Source: Paenibacillus tuaregi (GTDB lineage: Bacteria; Bacillota; Bacilli; Paenibacillales; Paenibacillaceae). Taken from it: a DNA stretch of 64,000 bases. Shown here in pieces: positions 26,909 to 34,883 of the stretch (the first letter of the stretch is position 1; each line of letters opens with the position of its first letter). The position numbers were made by a program, and so were the translations under genes. The stretch lies in contig NZ_LT575476.1 of the NCBI RefSeq assembly GCF_900086655.1, positions 5,125,304 to 5,189,303 on the forward strand. The letters are read 5' to 3'. Under the pieces are notes generated by a model. The model searched no databases and was not told the DNA's origin. It worked only from the letters and a program-made list of their open reading frames with translations.

Positions 26909-26948
26909 AAAAAAACATCCCCTAACCAATATGGTCAGGGGATGTTTC
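26909..26948 (-). terminator. Terminator of cold-shock gene
   Basis: On the minus strand AACATCCCCT pairs with AGGGGATGTT, followed by seven T residues. Confidence 0.88.
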
Positions 26949-26962
26949 GCTGTAATGATTTA

Positions 26963-27166
26963 TTACAGTTTTACAACGTTCTCAGCTTGTGGTCCACGGT
27001 TGCCTTGAACTACGTTGAACTCAACGCGTTGGCCTTCGTCCAAAGTTTTGAAGCCTTCACCAGTGATTGCGGAGAAGTGTACGAATACATCGTCGCCACC
27101 TTCAACTTCGATGAAACCGAAACCTTTGTCTGCGTTGAACCATTTAACTGTACCTTGTTGTGCCAT
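26963..27166 (-). CDS. Cold-shock protein, CspA/CspB family
   Basis: A 67-residue OB-fold nucleic-acid-binding protein. The RNP1 motif KGFGFIEV and RNP2 motif VFVHFSAI are both intact. It binds single-stranded RNA and DNA as an RNA chaperone. The start ATG 27166 lies seven bases after GGAGG; an apparent ten-codon N-terminal extension is not real. A promoter about 140 bp upstream leaves a long leader, a feature of cold-inducible csp genes. Confidence 0.97.
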   Translation of the reverse strand: MAQQGTVKWFNADKGFGFIEVEGGDDVFVHFSAITGEGFKTLDEGQRVEFNVVQGNRGPQAENVVKL

Positions 27167-27305
27167 GTGTATTACCTCCAATAATTTATTTAACATGTTT
27201 CTTTTTATTCTTTTGAGAAAATAAAAAATTCACACATTGTAAAAGGTTCATACCTTAGAATGATAACCCTTTACAATGTGTAAATGAGGTTAGCGCTTCA
27301 CAATT
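27167..27305 (-). promoter_or_regulatory. Long structured 5' leader of the csp gene
   Basis: From the predicted start site to the ATG is about 139 nt. It contains a long hairpin at 27233-27280 (CACATTGTAAA with TTTTACAATGTG, loop about 17) followed by a U-rich tract. Leaders of this length act as temperature-sensitive elements in cspA-type genes. The hairpin and U-run could instead terminate read-through from the IF3-like gene. Confidence 0.55.
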
Positions 27306-27311
27306 AACCTC

Positions 27312-27340
27312 ATTATAGCTTATCCATTTTTAAAAAGCAA
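27312..27340 (-). promoter_or_regulatory. Sigma-A promoter of csp gene
   Basis: On the minus strand, TTGCTT and a perfect TATAAT are 17 bp apart. The -10 overlaps a perfect inverted repeat (ATGAGGTTA / TAACCTCAT, 27284-27314). Confidence 0.75.
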
Positions 27341-27362
27341 ATAGCTGACAAAAATAAACATC

Positions 27363-27836
27363 CTACAGCGGATCGAGCTGCACCTCTGCTTGCTTACCGC
27401 TTACATGAATACCTGACTTGGGCCGTGCCACAGGCTTCAGATCACGGACCAGATCTTCAAGCAGCGACTTGGCCTGAGCCCCTTCCTTCCCGCTGATTTT
27501 CACCACGAGCCGGACCACATCGCCCGCCTTCAGCATTCGCTCCGCCTGCTGCTTCTTCGTCTCGTAGTCATGATCTTCTATGCGGGGAGTCAGCCGGATT
27601 TCCTTCAGCTTGGGAGGCTGGCTGGATTTCCGCTTCTGATCGGCTTCTTTTCTGGCGTTTCCGGCAGATACAAGACGGCATGGGGGCGGGCTGCTCATAA
27701 GGGAGTCACATACCAGATCCACCTTCAGCCGTTTCGCCATCGCCAGCGCCTCGGACGCCGCCACAATACCCAAATCTTCACCATCTAGTCCTGTGAGCCT
27801 GACTTCCGCGGCCTTGATCTTCTCATTCAGAATCAT
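27363..27836 (-). CDS. Translation initiation factor IF-3 family protein
   Basis: A 157-residue protein. The N-domain begins MILNEKIKAAEVRL and runs to about residue 80; KLKEIRLTPRIEDHDYETK opens the C-domain that binds the 30S subunit. The start at 27836 follows AGGTGGGA and matches the usual IF3 N-terminus. No rpmI or rplT follows, so this is outside the canonical infC operon and is probably a second copy. The middle segment (SSPPPCRLVSAGNARKEADQ) is less conserved than expected for housekeeping IF3. Confidence 0.85.
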   Translation of the reverse strand: MILNEKIKAAEVRLTGLDGEDLGIVAASEALAMAKRLKVDLVCDSLMSSPPPCRLVSAGNARKEADQKRKSSQPPKLKEIRLTPRIEDHDYETKKQQAERMLKAGDVVRLVVKISGKEGAQAKSLLEDLVRDLKPVARPKSGIHVSGKQAEVQLDPL

Positions 27837-27865
27837 TGTGATCCCACCTGACCTTTCGCTATAAT
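27836..27865 (+). promoter_or_regulatory. Promoter of the 103-residue gene
   Basis: TTGTGA and a perfect TATAAT with 18-bp spacing, 50 bp ahead of the ATG at 27916. Confidence 0.6.
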
Positions 27866-27915
27866 ATACGGTACTATCTATATGAATGAGTAACTGAAAT
27901 AAAGGAGCTGCACAT

Positions 27916-28227
27916 ATGAACCGCAAAGAGCTTGAAGAACAAATCATCGAGAATTACAGACAGGACGAGCAGATGATGATTCTCGTATTTGCCCAGTGGT
28001 GTGTAAATCACGATCTCGACCCCGCCGAGCTGTACACCAGAGCTTATCCACAGCAGGCGGCCAATGCCGCTCTACAGCAGGGGATAGATCTGACCGTTCC
28101 GAAGGAGGAAGCGGGAGATATCCCCCATGATACCCTGCTTAGTGTGCTGTCCTTATTCGGCAACGAAGACCTTGCCTTTGTCGTAACTGAGGAAATCGCC
28201 AAGCTGGATGCCAAGAGCAAAAAGTAA
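27916..28227 (+). CDS. Conserved-looking hypothetical protein, 103 residues
   Basis: A soluble, acidic, mostly helical protein (MNRKELEEQIIENYRQDEQM...). No catalytic motif, cysteine cluster or membrane segment is seen except one Cys in QWCVNHDL. The start is supported by AAAGGAG and an upstream promoter. Its stop is one base from the stop of the convergent GTPase gene, leaving no room for a terminator. Function unknown. Confidence 0.75.
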   Translation: MNRKELEEQIIENYRQDEQMMILVFAQWCVNHDLDPAELYTRAYPQQAANAALQQGIDLTVPKEEAGDIPHDTLLSVLSLFGNEDLAFVVTEEIAKLDAKSKK

Positions 28228-28228
28228 T

Positions 28229-30199
28229 TTATAATGCCTTCCGCACACTAAGAATATACCTCGACTGATCCAGCGGATTGACACCGCGCCGCTGCCGCTC
28301 TGCATGGATATCCGGCGGGCATTCCTCGTAGCCCAGGAAGGAGGTTGCGATCGTCCCCCGGCCCTTGGTCAATGAGCTTAAGGCCACAGGGTACTCGAGC
28401 GACTCGGCCAAAGGGAGCTTGCCTTCAATGGTCATACGGACATCCTGAAGTTCAGGAGCTTCGAACGTGCCCCTCATTAGGGTGAGGTCATTCATCACAC
28501 GCCCTCCAAACTCTTCGGGTACGACAATGCGGAACTTCAGCACCGGCTCCAGCAGCCGGGTGCCTGCTGCGGCTAGGCCATTCATCAGGCCCATTGGCGT
28601 AGCCACCGCGAAATCCAGCGGATGGGTATGCCATACATGATGCTGGCCTTCCACCAGCGTCACCTTCAGATCCGTCACCTCCCAGCCATACAGCCCCTGC
28701 TGGAGCGCTTCAGGCACCCTCCGCGCAACCTCGTTCTGATACTGGGCCAGCAAGTCTTCTGTTCGGACAGTCGAAGCATATCGGGTACCGCTGCCCCTTT
28801 CTCCCGGTTCTATGAGGAAGCGAAGCACTGCCCAGCAAGGCTTAGGCATCGTGTTGGCGATATAACCCTCGGCTGCCTGGCTGGGGGTTTCCTTATAGAT
28901 CACGGAAGGCGGGCTGAATCTGGCCTTCAGACCGAAACGTGAATCCAGCAGACTCGTCAGCATCTCCAGCTGGATTAGCCCCATAATCTTCAGATGAAGC
29001 TCGCGCTCCTCCTGAAGCCACTGAACATCTAGCAGAGGATCTTCCTCAGACAGCTCCCTGAGCGCTTGAACCATCCGCGGGTAATCCTGCTCATTCTCCC
29101 ACTGTGCCTGTACCGTAAGCAGCGGAACAGCAAGCCGGGCTTCCTCAGGAATCGCATCCGGTGACCCGAGAATGTCCCCGATCTGCACCTGGGTCAAGCC
29201 GCACACAGCCGCGATATCGCCGGCTTCAAGCACACCGGTGTCTTCGGAGCGCCCGCCTTCCACCCGGCGGATCTGCGTAACCTTCTCTTCCACCTGTCTG
29301 GTCACATTACGGATGACATCCCGGTTGCGGATCGTACCTTCGTATAAGCGGACAAAGGCCATCTTCCCCGCCGACTTGCCCTGTTCAATCTTGAACACAA
29401 CCCCGGAGGGCGGTGCTTCAGGGTCCCCTCCCGGCCCGGGCAAGTAATCGGTGATCGCATCCATGAGCCCGGGGATTCCGATTCCTTTACTTGATGCACC
29501 AAAAAGCACCGGATAAACTTCTCCAATCCGGCTCAGCAACTGGGCCTGTCTCTTCCATTCGGAGAGCGATACACTCTCCCCATCCAAATACCGTTCCAGA
29601 AGTTGCTCATCCGCCTCAGCTATAGATTCAATGAGTTCCCGCTGCTTCTCCCCAGCCGTCCCCTCACTCCATAGATCAGCTGCTCCTTGAAATTCCCCGC
29701 CGCTGCCAGACAAGGACTGCATAACCACAAGCCGGGTAGACAGCTGCGTGCGAATCTCCGCAAGCACCCGCCCCGCATCCGCGCCGACCCGGTCCATCTT
29801 GTTCACATACAGCAGCGTGGGGATCTTCAGCCTGCGCAGCGCGTTCCAGATCAGCTCCGTCTGGGCCTGAACGCCCTCGACCGCCGAAATAATAAGTACC
29901 GCTCCGTCCATTACCCGAAGAGAACGTTCGACTTCGGACAAGAAATCTACGTGCCCTGGCGTGTCCACGAGATTCACCCGCACATCGTTCCATACGTAAG
30001 ACGTGGTTGCTGCACGGACAGAGATGCCCCTCTCCCGCTCCATATCCAGCCAATCGGTCACGGTTGTTCCTGAATCCACGCTTCCCAAACTGCGGATGCG
30101 GCCGCTTGCAAAGAGGATGTGCTCCGTTGTTGTTGTTTTACCAGCATCAACATGGGCAAAAACCCCCACATTCCGCCGTTCCAAGGATGGCATACTCAC
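28229..30199 (-). CDS. TetM-like ribosomal-protection/EF-G family GTPase
   Basis: A 656-residue translational GTPase, matching the length and domain plan of TetM/TetO rather than EF-G (about 690). G-motifs are AHVDAGKTT (P-loop, near residue 15), DTPGH (near 80) and NKMD (near 135). Domains II-V follow, including a domain IV-like segment near residues 480-550. Such chromosomal paralogues are common in soil bacilli; tetracycline protection is possible but unproven. The start is GTG (30199) five bases after GGAG or an ATG two codons later. The 158-residue gene immediately upstream is likely co-transcribed. Confidence 0.85.
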   Translation of the reverse strand: MSMPSLERRNVGVFAHVDAGKTTTTEHILFASGRIRSLGSVDSGTTVTDWLDMERERGISVRAATTSYVWNDVRVNLVDTPGHVDFLSEVERSLRVMDGAVLIISAVEGVQAQTELIWNALRRLKIPTLLYVNKMDRVGADAGRVLAEIRTQLSTRLVVMQSLSGSGGEFQGAADLWSEGTAGEKQRELIESIAEADEQLLERYLDGESVSLSEWKRQAQLLSRIGEVYPVLFGASSKGIGIPGLMDAITDYLPGPGGDPEAPPSGVVFKIEQGKSAGKMAFVRLYEGTIRNRDVIRNVTRQVEEKVTQIRRVEGGRSEDTGVLEAGDIAAVCGLTQVQIGDILGSPDAIPEEARLAVPLLTVQAQWENEQDYPRMVQALRELSEEDPLLDVQWLQEERELHLKIMGLIQLEMLTSLLDSRFGLKARFSPPSVIYKETPSQAAEGYIANTMPKPCWAVLRFLIEPGERGSGTRYASTVRTEDLLAQYQNEVARRVPEALQQGLYGWEVTDLKVTLVEGQHHVWHTHPLDFAVATPMGLMNGLAAAGTRLLEPVLKFRIVVPEEFGGRVMNDLTLMRGTFEAPELQDVRMTIEGKLPLAESLEYPVALSSLTKGRGTIATSFLGYEECPPDIHAERQRRGVNPLDQSRYILSVRKAL

Positions 30200-30212
30200 T
30201 TTAGCTCCGTCC

Positions 30213-30689
30213 TCAATCTCTTTCCACTAAATATTTATTGGTCATATAATGGGCATCGCCCTTGTTGGTCTTGACTGGAGGCTTCTTCTTATCCAGAAAC
30301 ACAATTTCTTTACACTTGGTACAATACCATTTCGTCCGGAAGTAAGGGGATTCTGTTGTATACGTTGTACCACATTTGCAATCAATATGAATATAAACTG
30401 AATTCTTCTTAAACTCTTCAGACAGCCGGTTATACACCACTTCCTGCTGCTTCGGAAGAACAACCTCCCGGTAGCTTGAGAATACATTTTGTACTTTGAA
30501 ATCAGCGACAAGCTCCGGGTTCAGTCCGAAGAATTCCTTGCCAATCTCCGTAACAAACCGGGTATTGCTCCGGTAGCTTTCCAACCACTCGCCAATCTGA
30601 GAAGCAGAGAGCGGTACCGTTCCCTTAATTCCGCTGTTTAGTGTATAGGTCATCATATGTAAAGTCTCATCTTGTTTATTGGAATACAT
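30213..30689 (-). CDS. Hypothetical protein with C-terminal zinc-ribbon-like cysteines
   Basis: A 158-residue soluble protein. Residues about 103-130 carry DCKCG and WYCTKCKE, a CxC plus CxxC arrangement that could bind zinc. The C-terminus is Lys-rich (DKKKPPVKTNKG). A strong AAGGAGGT lies seven bases before the ATG. It is 13 bp upstream of the TetM-like GTPase gene, suggesting a shared transcript and a possible role in nucleic-acid or ribosome binding (inference). No family recognised. Confidence 0.75.
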   Translation of the reverse strand: MYSNKQDETLHMMTYTLNSGIKGTVPLSASQIGEWLESYRSNTRFVTEIGKEFFGLNPELVADFKVQNVFSSYREVVLPKQQEVVYNRLSEEFKKNSVYIHIDCKCGTTYTTESPYFRTKWYCTKCKEIVFLDKKKPPVKTNKGDAHYMTNKYLVERD

Positions 30690-30788
30690 GAGTTAACCTC
30701 CTTACTATTACACACTAATGTACCATTAAGTAAGGTCTAAACAAAGTCCGTTTATGTTGGAAAAATCATACTGTGGGCATCCCTTATA

Positions 30789-30822
30789 CAAAAAAGAAGA
30801 ACACGCAGGACCGTGTTCTTCC
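30789..30822 (-). terminator. Terminator of yjlC-ndh operon
   Basis: GAAGAACACGG pairs with CGTGTTCTTC on the minus strand, followed by TTTTTTG. Confidence 0.88.
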
Positions 30823-30839
30823 TCTGAGCTTATTTCAAA

Positions 30840-32021
30840 TTAGTATGCCAGGGCAAACAATCCGTGGATGTGGCCCAGGTAACGAATGTTACTTGCTTCC
30901 TTCATCAAGGATGCAGGAGTTCCCTTCAAGCGGGTTTGGTTCGCTCCAAGCATGGCGATTCCGTCTTTACGGCCAAGGCTTCCCAGCGTACCGGAGAATA
31001 CCGGATTGAACGGCTCAAACGGAGCGCCCTTGATCATGGCAGACAGATTGTAACCGATCGTCTCACCCATCTGCCATGCCAGTTGGGCAGTTGGCGGATA
31101 AGGACGTGCGCCTTCGCTAGGAATTACAACCGCACTGTCTCCCGCGATGAATACATCTTTGTGGGAAGTGGATTGCAGAGATTCCGTTACAGAAGCACGG
31201 CCGCGGTTAACTTCGATACCACAGTTCGCAACCACGGAGTTACCTTGAACGCCGCCAGTCCATATCAAAGTGGAAGTATCGATGGAACGTCCATCCTTCA
31301 GGATAACGGAAGTTGGCTTCATTTCAGTGATCGGCACGCCGGTCACAAATTCAACGCCACGCTTCTCAAGACTGGTTGTAGCACGCTCAACCAGCTCTGG
31401 CGGGAATCCAGCCAGAATCGATGGACCTGCTTCCACACAGTAGAGGGAGATCTCGTTGAAGTCGATGCCTTTTTGACGGCACATTTCCGGAAGCTCATCC
31501 GCAAATTCACCAACAAGCTCAACGCCGGTAAGTCCGCCGCCGCCGATAACAAACGTAGCATCCGCCTTGTTCTTGGACTGCTTGTAGGCGTTCAATCTCT
31601 CTTCAACATGAGCACGGATGCGGTTGGCATCGTCTACGGATTTCAGCGTGAAGCTGTATTCCTGAAGACCCGGGATACCGAAGAAAGCTGTTTCACTTCC
31701 CAGGGCAATAACCAGCGCATCATATCTTAAAGTGTTTCCATTGCCGAGCACAACCTGCTTATCGTCCGGCTTAATAGTCTGAACTGTATCAATCACCAAG
31801 TTCACGTTCTTGCCTTTCAGCAGTTTATCTAGTGGAAGTGCAACGGCCTTCTCGTGAAGGTTCCCGGCAGCAAGGCGGTGAAGTTCGGTAATAATCTGGT
31901 GGGTAGGGTAACGGTTAACAACGGTAATATTGGCCTCATTCGCATCCAGGTACTTACGTGCAGTCAATGCGCTCAGCAATCCGCCGTAGCCGCCGCCCAG
32001 AATCAAAATTTGCTTCGACAT
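30840..32021 (-). CDS. ndh: Type II NADH dehydrogenase (NDH-2), YjlD-like
   Basis: A 393-residue FAD-dependent NADH:menaquinone oxidoreductase. The FAD-binding ILGGGYGGLLSA is at the N-terminus, the NAD-binding VIGGGGLTGVE near residue 160, and the second FAD motif VFIAGDSAVV near 290. The C-terminal part forms the membrane-attached amphipathic region. It transfers electrons from NADH to the quinone pool without proton pumping. The start at 32021 is six bases after GGAGG. It follows a DUF1641 gene, the yjlC-yjlD order known in Bacillus subtilis. Confidence 0.93.
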   Translation of the reverse strand: MSKQILILGGGYGGLLSALTARKYLDANEANITVVNRYPTHQIITELHRLAAGNLHEKAVALPLDKLLKGKNVNLVIDTVQTIKPDDKQVVLGNGNTLRYDALVIALGSETAFFGIPGLQEYSFTLKSVDDANRIRAHVEERLNAYKQSKNKADATFVIGGGGLTGVELVGEFADELPEMCRQKGIDFNEISLYCVEAGPSILAGFPPELVERATTSLEKRGVEFVTGVPITEMKPTSVILKDGRSIDTSTLIWTGGVQGNSVVANCGIEVNRGRASVTESLQSTSHKDVFIAGDSAVVIPSEGARPYPPTAQLAWQMGETIGYNLSAMIKGAPFEPFNPVFSGTLGSLGRKDGIAMLGANQTRLKGTPASLMKEASNIRYLGHIHGLFALAY

Positions 32022-32057
32022 ATCCATCCTCCGTTCTGAATTGTGTTTATTCTGAAA

Positions 32058-32516
32058 TTAACGTTGTCCTTTTTGACGCTCACTCAGCGTATCCAAGAAA
32101 GCTTGAGTGAAACGCAGCGATTTCTGTACATTCGGATCTTTCAGGATTTTGAGCAGGCCAAATACACCGATAGTCGAGTTATCGGCTTGTGCACGGTCAT
32201 TTGCTTCAATCGCTGCAGCAGCGACACCTTTAACCTTGCTTACTACCGGAGTGGCAAACTCGGAGAATCCATGTTTAAGATCGTTCACGAATACTGGATC
32301 TTTAGCGATGCTTTGAGCGAAATCATAAGCTGTTGTCAGGGCGCCCATCATCTCAGTGAGCTTTGGTAGCTGGTCAACCAGCACCAGAAGGGATTGCTGA
32401 ACCTCCGGCTTCATAAGCTGATCGAGCAGCTCTTTACCAGCTTCAGAAGATACCGCTTGAGAAGCAACTGCCTCTTCAGCAGCTGATGTCTCTTGTTGAT
32501 TAGAAGTTTGTGACAT
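32058..32516 (-). CDS. yjlC: DUF1641 protein, YjlC-like
   Basis: A 152-residue acidic protein with a Ser/Ala/Glu-rich N-terminus (to about 25) and a helical core that includes LPKLTEMMGALTTAYDFAQS. It matches the DUF1641 family encoded next to ndh in Bacillus. It ends 36 bp before the ndh start, so the two are an operon. In B. subtilis this pair is under the redox regulator Rex; no clear TTGTGAA-n6-TTCACAA site is seen upstream here. Confidence 0.85.
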   Translation of the reverse strand: MSQTSNQQETSAAEEAVASQAVSSEAGKELLDQLMKPEVQQSLLVLVDQLPKLTEMMGALTTAYDFAQSIAKDPVFVNDLKHGFSEFATPVVSKVKGVAAAAIEANDRAQADNSTIGVFGLLKILKDPNVQKSLRFTQAFLDTLSERQKGQR

Positions 32517-32793
32517 TTGGAACTTCCTCCTTTACGTTGAATTATACAGCGCAAACTAGGGTCTGGATCAGATCCACACACTAGGTTCAACTGTATAGCA
32601 GTCCGTTATTTAATAAATACCTGAAATAACTTTCCTATAACACCAGACCGCTTCATTAGCCTGGGTAATAGATAAGCAATCCTGTCTTAACGTTCTTGTA
32701 GAAGCTTCAAACAGGCCGAAACGGAACTCTATACTCTTATATTACACCTTTTATCCAAGAACTGAAAAAGAATTTTTAAAAATAGGTGAAAAT

Positions 32794-32823
32794 TTGCACA
32801 TCATGCTACAATTTGTTCATAAT
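32794..32823 (+). promoter_or_regulatory. Candidate promoter of small membrane-protein gene
   Basis: TTGCAC and CATAAT with 18-bp spacing, 84 bp before the ATG at 32908. Confidence 0.45.
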
Positions 32824-32907
32824 AATCAAAGATTTATGTGATAAATCGGGCTTGATTCACAGCAATCGCCATTGAGCGACATTTTAGGTAAAGGAGACAC
32901 AAATACG

Positions 32908-33072
32908 ATGAAACAAGAGATTATTCTCCGTTTTCTTCTCGCACTTGTCCTGTTCACCCTGGTCCCTTTTCTCCAGGAGTACCGGTGGATTGGAACCCTG
33001 TTCACTGTCGCGGGCATCTACTTGGTGGCTACAGGCGCCTCCCGGCTAATCCAAAAACGTCCTAAGAAATAA
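32908..33072 (+). CDS. Small two-helix membrane protein, 54 residues
   Basis: It begins MKQEIILRFLLALVLFTLVP and has two hydrophobic segments (residues about 8-23 and 28-46) ending in RLIQKRPKK. The ribosome site AAAGGAG is 11 bases upstream. A TTG start 12 codons earlier is possible but unsupported. Function unknown; it may be a membrane-associated stress or assembly factor (guess). Confidence 0.65.
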   Translation: MKQEIILRFLLALVLFTLVPFLQEYRWIGTLFTVAGIYLVATGASRLIQKRPKK

Positions 33073-33169
33073 CCGGAATCCTGACCCTAAAGTTCTTTAA
33101 GCTCTAGGTTCCCCTGTTCCACAAAACCTATGCGTGCCTTACAATCTTTATTCGGGCTGCATAACAATA

Positions 33170-33196
33170 AACGACCTGCTCGGGCAGAGCAGGCCG
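33170..33196 (-). terminator. Terminator of KAS III/STAS operon
   Basis: CGGCCTGCTC and GAGCAGGTCG pair on the minus strand, followed by TTTATTGTTAT. Confidence 0.7.
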
Positions 33197-33232
33197 CAAC
33201 AACCATGGACGGTAGCCGCCCTAGGCTCGGGA

Positions 33233-33589
33233 TTAATTGTGGCTGTATGCCTCTTCCAGCGAATCCACGAAGATTCCTGTGTAAGCAATGGTTTCTGCCA
33301 GCTTATGCATCTGGTTCTTCGCTACCACGGAAGATGGGTTGACCATCATGATTTTCTTAAATCCGTTGGACATATACAGCTTGAAGCAGCCCTCCAGTAC
33401 AGGTAGCATGTCCTGTTTGGATACGGCCAGGTTCGTTGAGTCAATAATCAGGGTGTATTCTGCCGGATTAATCGAGTTAATGTGCTCATTGTATTCTTTT
33501 AGAAAAGCCTCAGCCTCATCCGGTTTCATAAATCCACTTACAGTAATTGCCAACGCCTTTTCCGCCTGCTTCTTCTCAAATACAAACAT
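33233..33589 (-). CDS. STAS/SpoIIAA-like small protein
   Basis: A 118-residue cytosolic protein with alternating strands and helices (ALAITVSGF, YTLIIDSTNLAVS, KKIMMVNPSS), the layout of SpoIIAA-like STAS domains. The Ser after the Asp in IIDSTN is at the site phosphorylated in anti-anti-sigma factors, though that homology is not certain. The start at 33589 is nine bases after GGAGGG. It follows the KAS III-like gene by 47 bp and shares its riboswitch-controlled transcript. Confidence 0.7.
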   Translation of the reverse strand: MFVFEKKQAEKALAITVSGFMKPDEAEAFLKEYNEHINSINPAEYTLIIDSTNLAVSKQDMLPVLEGCFKLYMSNGFKKIMMVNPSSVVAKNQMHKLAETIAYTGIFVDSLEEAYSHN

Positions 33590-33636
33590 CCTATGGTCCC
33601 TCCAAATGGTTAATATTTCTCTCAATACCTATATCG

Positions 33637-34626
33637 TTATAATTGATATAAAAGTGAAGACATCGTATAGCCAATCCCGACAGAACACAGAACTACCTTA
33701 TCTCCTGCGGAAACCCGGCCTGTTCTCAGCGCATCTTCAAGGGCAAAGATAGGGCTGGTAACTCCCGTGTACCCGTAGCGGTCACCCACAAAGGTGTACT
33801 TATCCAATCCGATATGCATCTTCTCCAGCGTCTCCTCGATCTCCGGCCGTGAGAATTGGGAGAAGATCCAGTGATCGACATCCGTGGCCAGCATTCCGTT
33901 ACGCCCCAGGAGCAGAGTGATCAGACTCTTCCACTCGTCCGAGAAGTAACTCACATCATGTGGATCGAACCGCAGCCGCTTGTCTGCTTCCGCCACTCCG
34001 TCACGGAACATCGCCGACATGCCAGCCGCCGGGAACATAACGGTATTCCCAAGCTTGGAATCCGTCTTGTAATTGGCATCAATAAACCCGCCTGGAAGCT
34101 CCGTCTTCTCCAGAATCACGGCCGCCGCCCCATCGGAAAAGTTAGGGTAGACGATTGTATCATCCTTCCGGGCGATGTTGCTGACGTGAACACTACCTAT
34201 AATTAGAGCACGCTTAATATACCGGTTCCCAATCAAATGATGCCGGACTTGATCCATCGCGGTCAGCATCCCGATACAGTTCGTATTCAAATCGTATACG
34301 ATATGTGCGTTCACCGCGCCGATCTCACGATGAATCAGCAGTGCATTGCTGGGATAGGTGTACTCCGGGGTATCCGAAACAAATACCACCATGTCCAGTT
34401 CCTCAGCGGAGACCTTGGATTCAGCCAGCAGCTTCTTCGCAACAGTCACTCCCATGGAAAGGGAGTTCTCTTCCTCGGTGCTTACCAGATAACGGGTCTT
34501 TCTCCCAAGATGATTCATCAACCCTTCCGCTTCAAGACCCAGCTTGTCAAAATGCTCAACGAAATAGGCATTATCATATGCCTGGGCCGGATGATAGGTG
34601 GCTATCCCTTTGATATGAACCTGCAC
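33637..34626 (-). CDS. KAS III (FabH)-like acyl synthase with altered active site
   Basis: A 329-residue thiolase-fold enzyme of the 3-oxoacyl-ACP synthase III superfamily. The acylated Cys is present (Cys117, in NTNCIGML). The FabH His (in WLVPHQAN) aligns with Gln257 in WIFSQFSR, and the FabH Asn (in HGNTS) aligns with Tyr286 in YGYTG. Without the His-Asn pair, decarboxylative malonyl-ACP condensation is unlikely; acyl transfer or non-decarboxylative condensation is more plausible (inference). The start is GTG, nine bases after AAGGAGG. It lies behind a c-di-GMP riboswitch and ahead of a STAS-like gene. Confidence 0.85.
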   Translation of the reverse strand: MQVHIKGIATYHPAQAYDNAYFVEHFDKLGLEAEGLMNHLGRKTRYLVSTEEENSLSMGVTVAKKLLAESKVSAEELDMVVFVSDTPEYTYPSNALLIHREIGAVNAHIVYDLNTNCIGMLTAMDQVRHHLIGNRYIKRALIIGSVHVSNIARKDDTIVYPNFSDGAAAVILEKTELPGGFIDANYKTDSKLGNTVMFPAAGMSAMFRDGVAEADKRLRFDPHDVSYFSDEWKSLITLLLGRNGMLATDVDHWIFSQFSRPEIEETLEKMHIGLDKYTFVGDRYGYTGVTSPIFALEDALRTGRVSAGDKVVLCSVGIGYTMSSLLYQL

Positions 34627-34676
34627 GACATTATTCCTCCTTGTTATTTTTCAATGAACCCTCCACTTATCTCCAG

Positions 34677-34708
34677 ACAAAAAGGCCTACTCCAAAAGAG
34701 TAGACCCG
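34677..34708 (-). terminator. Riboswitch expression-platform terminator
   Basis: GTCTACTC pairs with GAGTAGGC around TTTTG on the minus strand, followed by CTTTTTG. It is about 30 bases after the aptamer and 50 before the GTG start. Confidence 0.85.
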
Positions 34709-34740
34709 AGGCTTGATAGACCTAGTTTTCATCCTCTTCT

Positions 34741-34825
34741 CTGGTAACCGGCTGTCATGGCATACTGCTTTAGACCCTTGGCTTTGCGTCCTTGCCTTTC
34801 AGCAAGTTTGCCTTTTTCATTTAAG
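34741..34825 (-). promoter_or_regulatory. Cyclic-di-GMP-I (GEMM-I) riboswitch aptamer
   Basis: On the minus strand: AAAAGGCAAAC, the stem CTTGC-tGAAAg-GCAAG with GNRA loop, the signature GGACGCAAAGCC, GTCTAA and TATGCC for the receptor arm, and closing ACAGCCGGTTACC. The same modules are in the copy at 5812. It belongs to the KAS III-like/STAS operon leader, with its own sigma-A promoter and terminator. Confidence 0.94.
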
Positions 34826-34854
34826 AGAGCTTTAAGACCTGCTTTTCAGCTATT

Positions 34855-34883
34855 ATTATAGTTCTATTTTCCTGATGTGTAAA
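34855..34883 (-). promoter_or_regulatory. Sigma-A promoter of riboswitch-KAS III operon
   Basis: On the minus strand TTTACA and TATAAT are 17 bp apart. The predicted start site falls about 20 bases before the aptamer. Confidence 0.75.

Noticed and set aside
32517..32793. Rex operator ahead of yjlC-ndh
   Set aside because: The expected TTGTGAA-n6-TTCACAA palindrome was looked for and not found.
33121..33342. 70-residue plus-strand open frame
   Set aside because: It overlaps the STAS-like gene and its terminator on the other strand and has no ribosome site.
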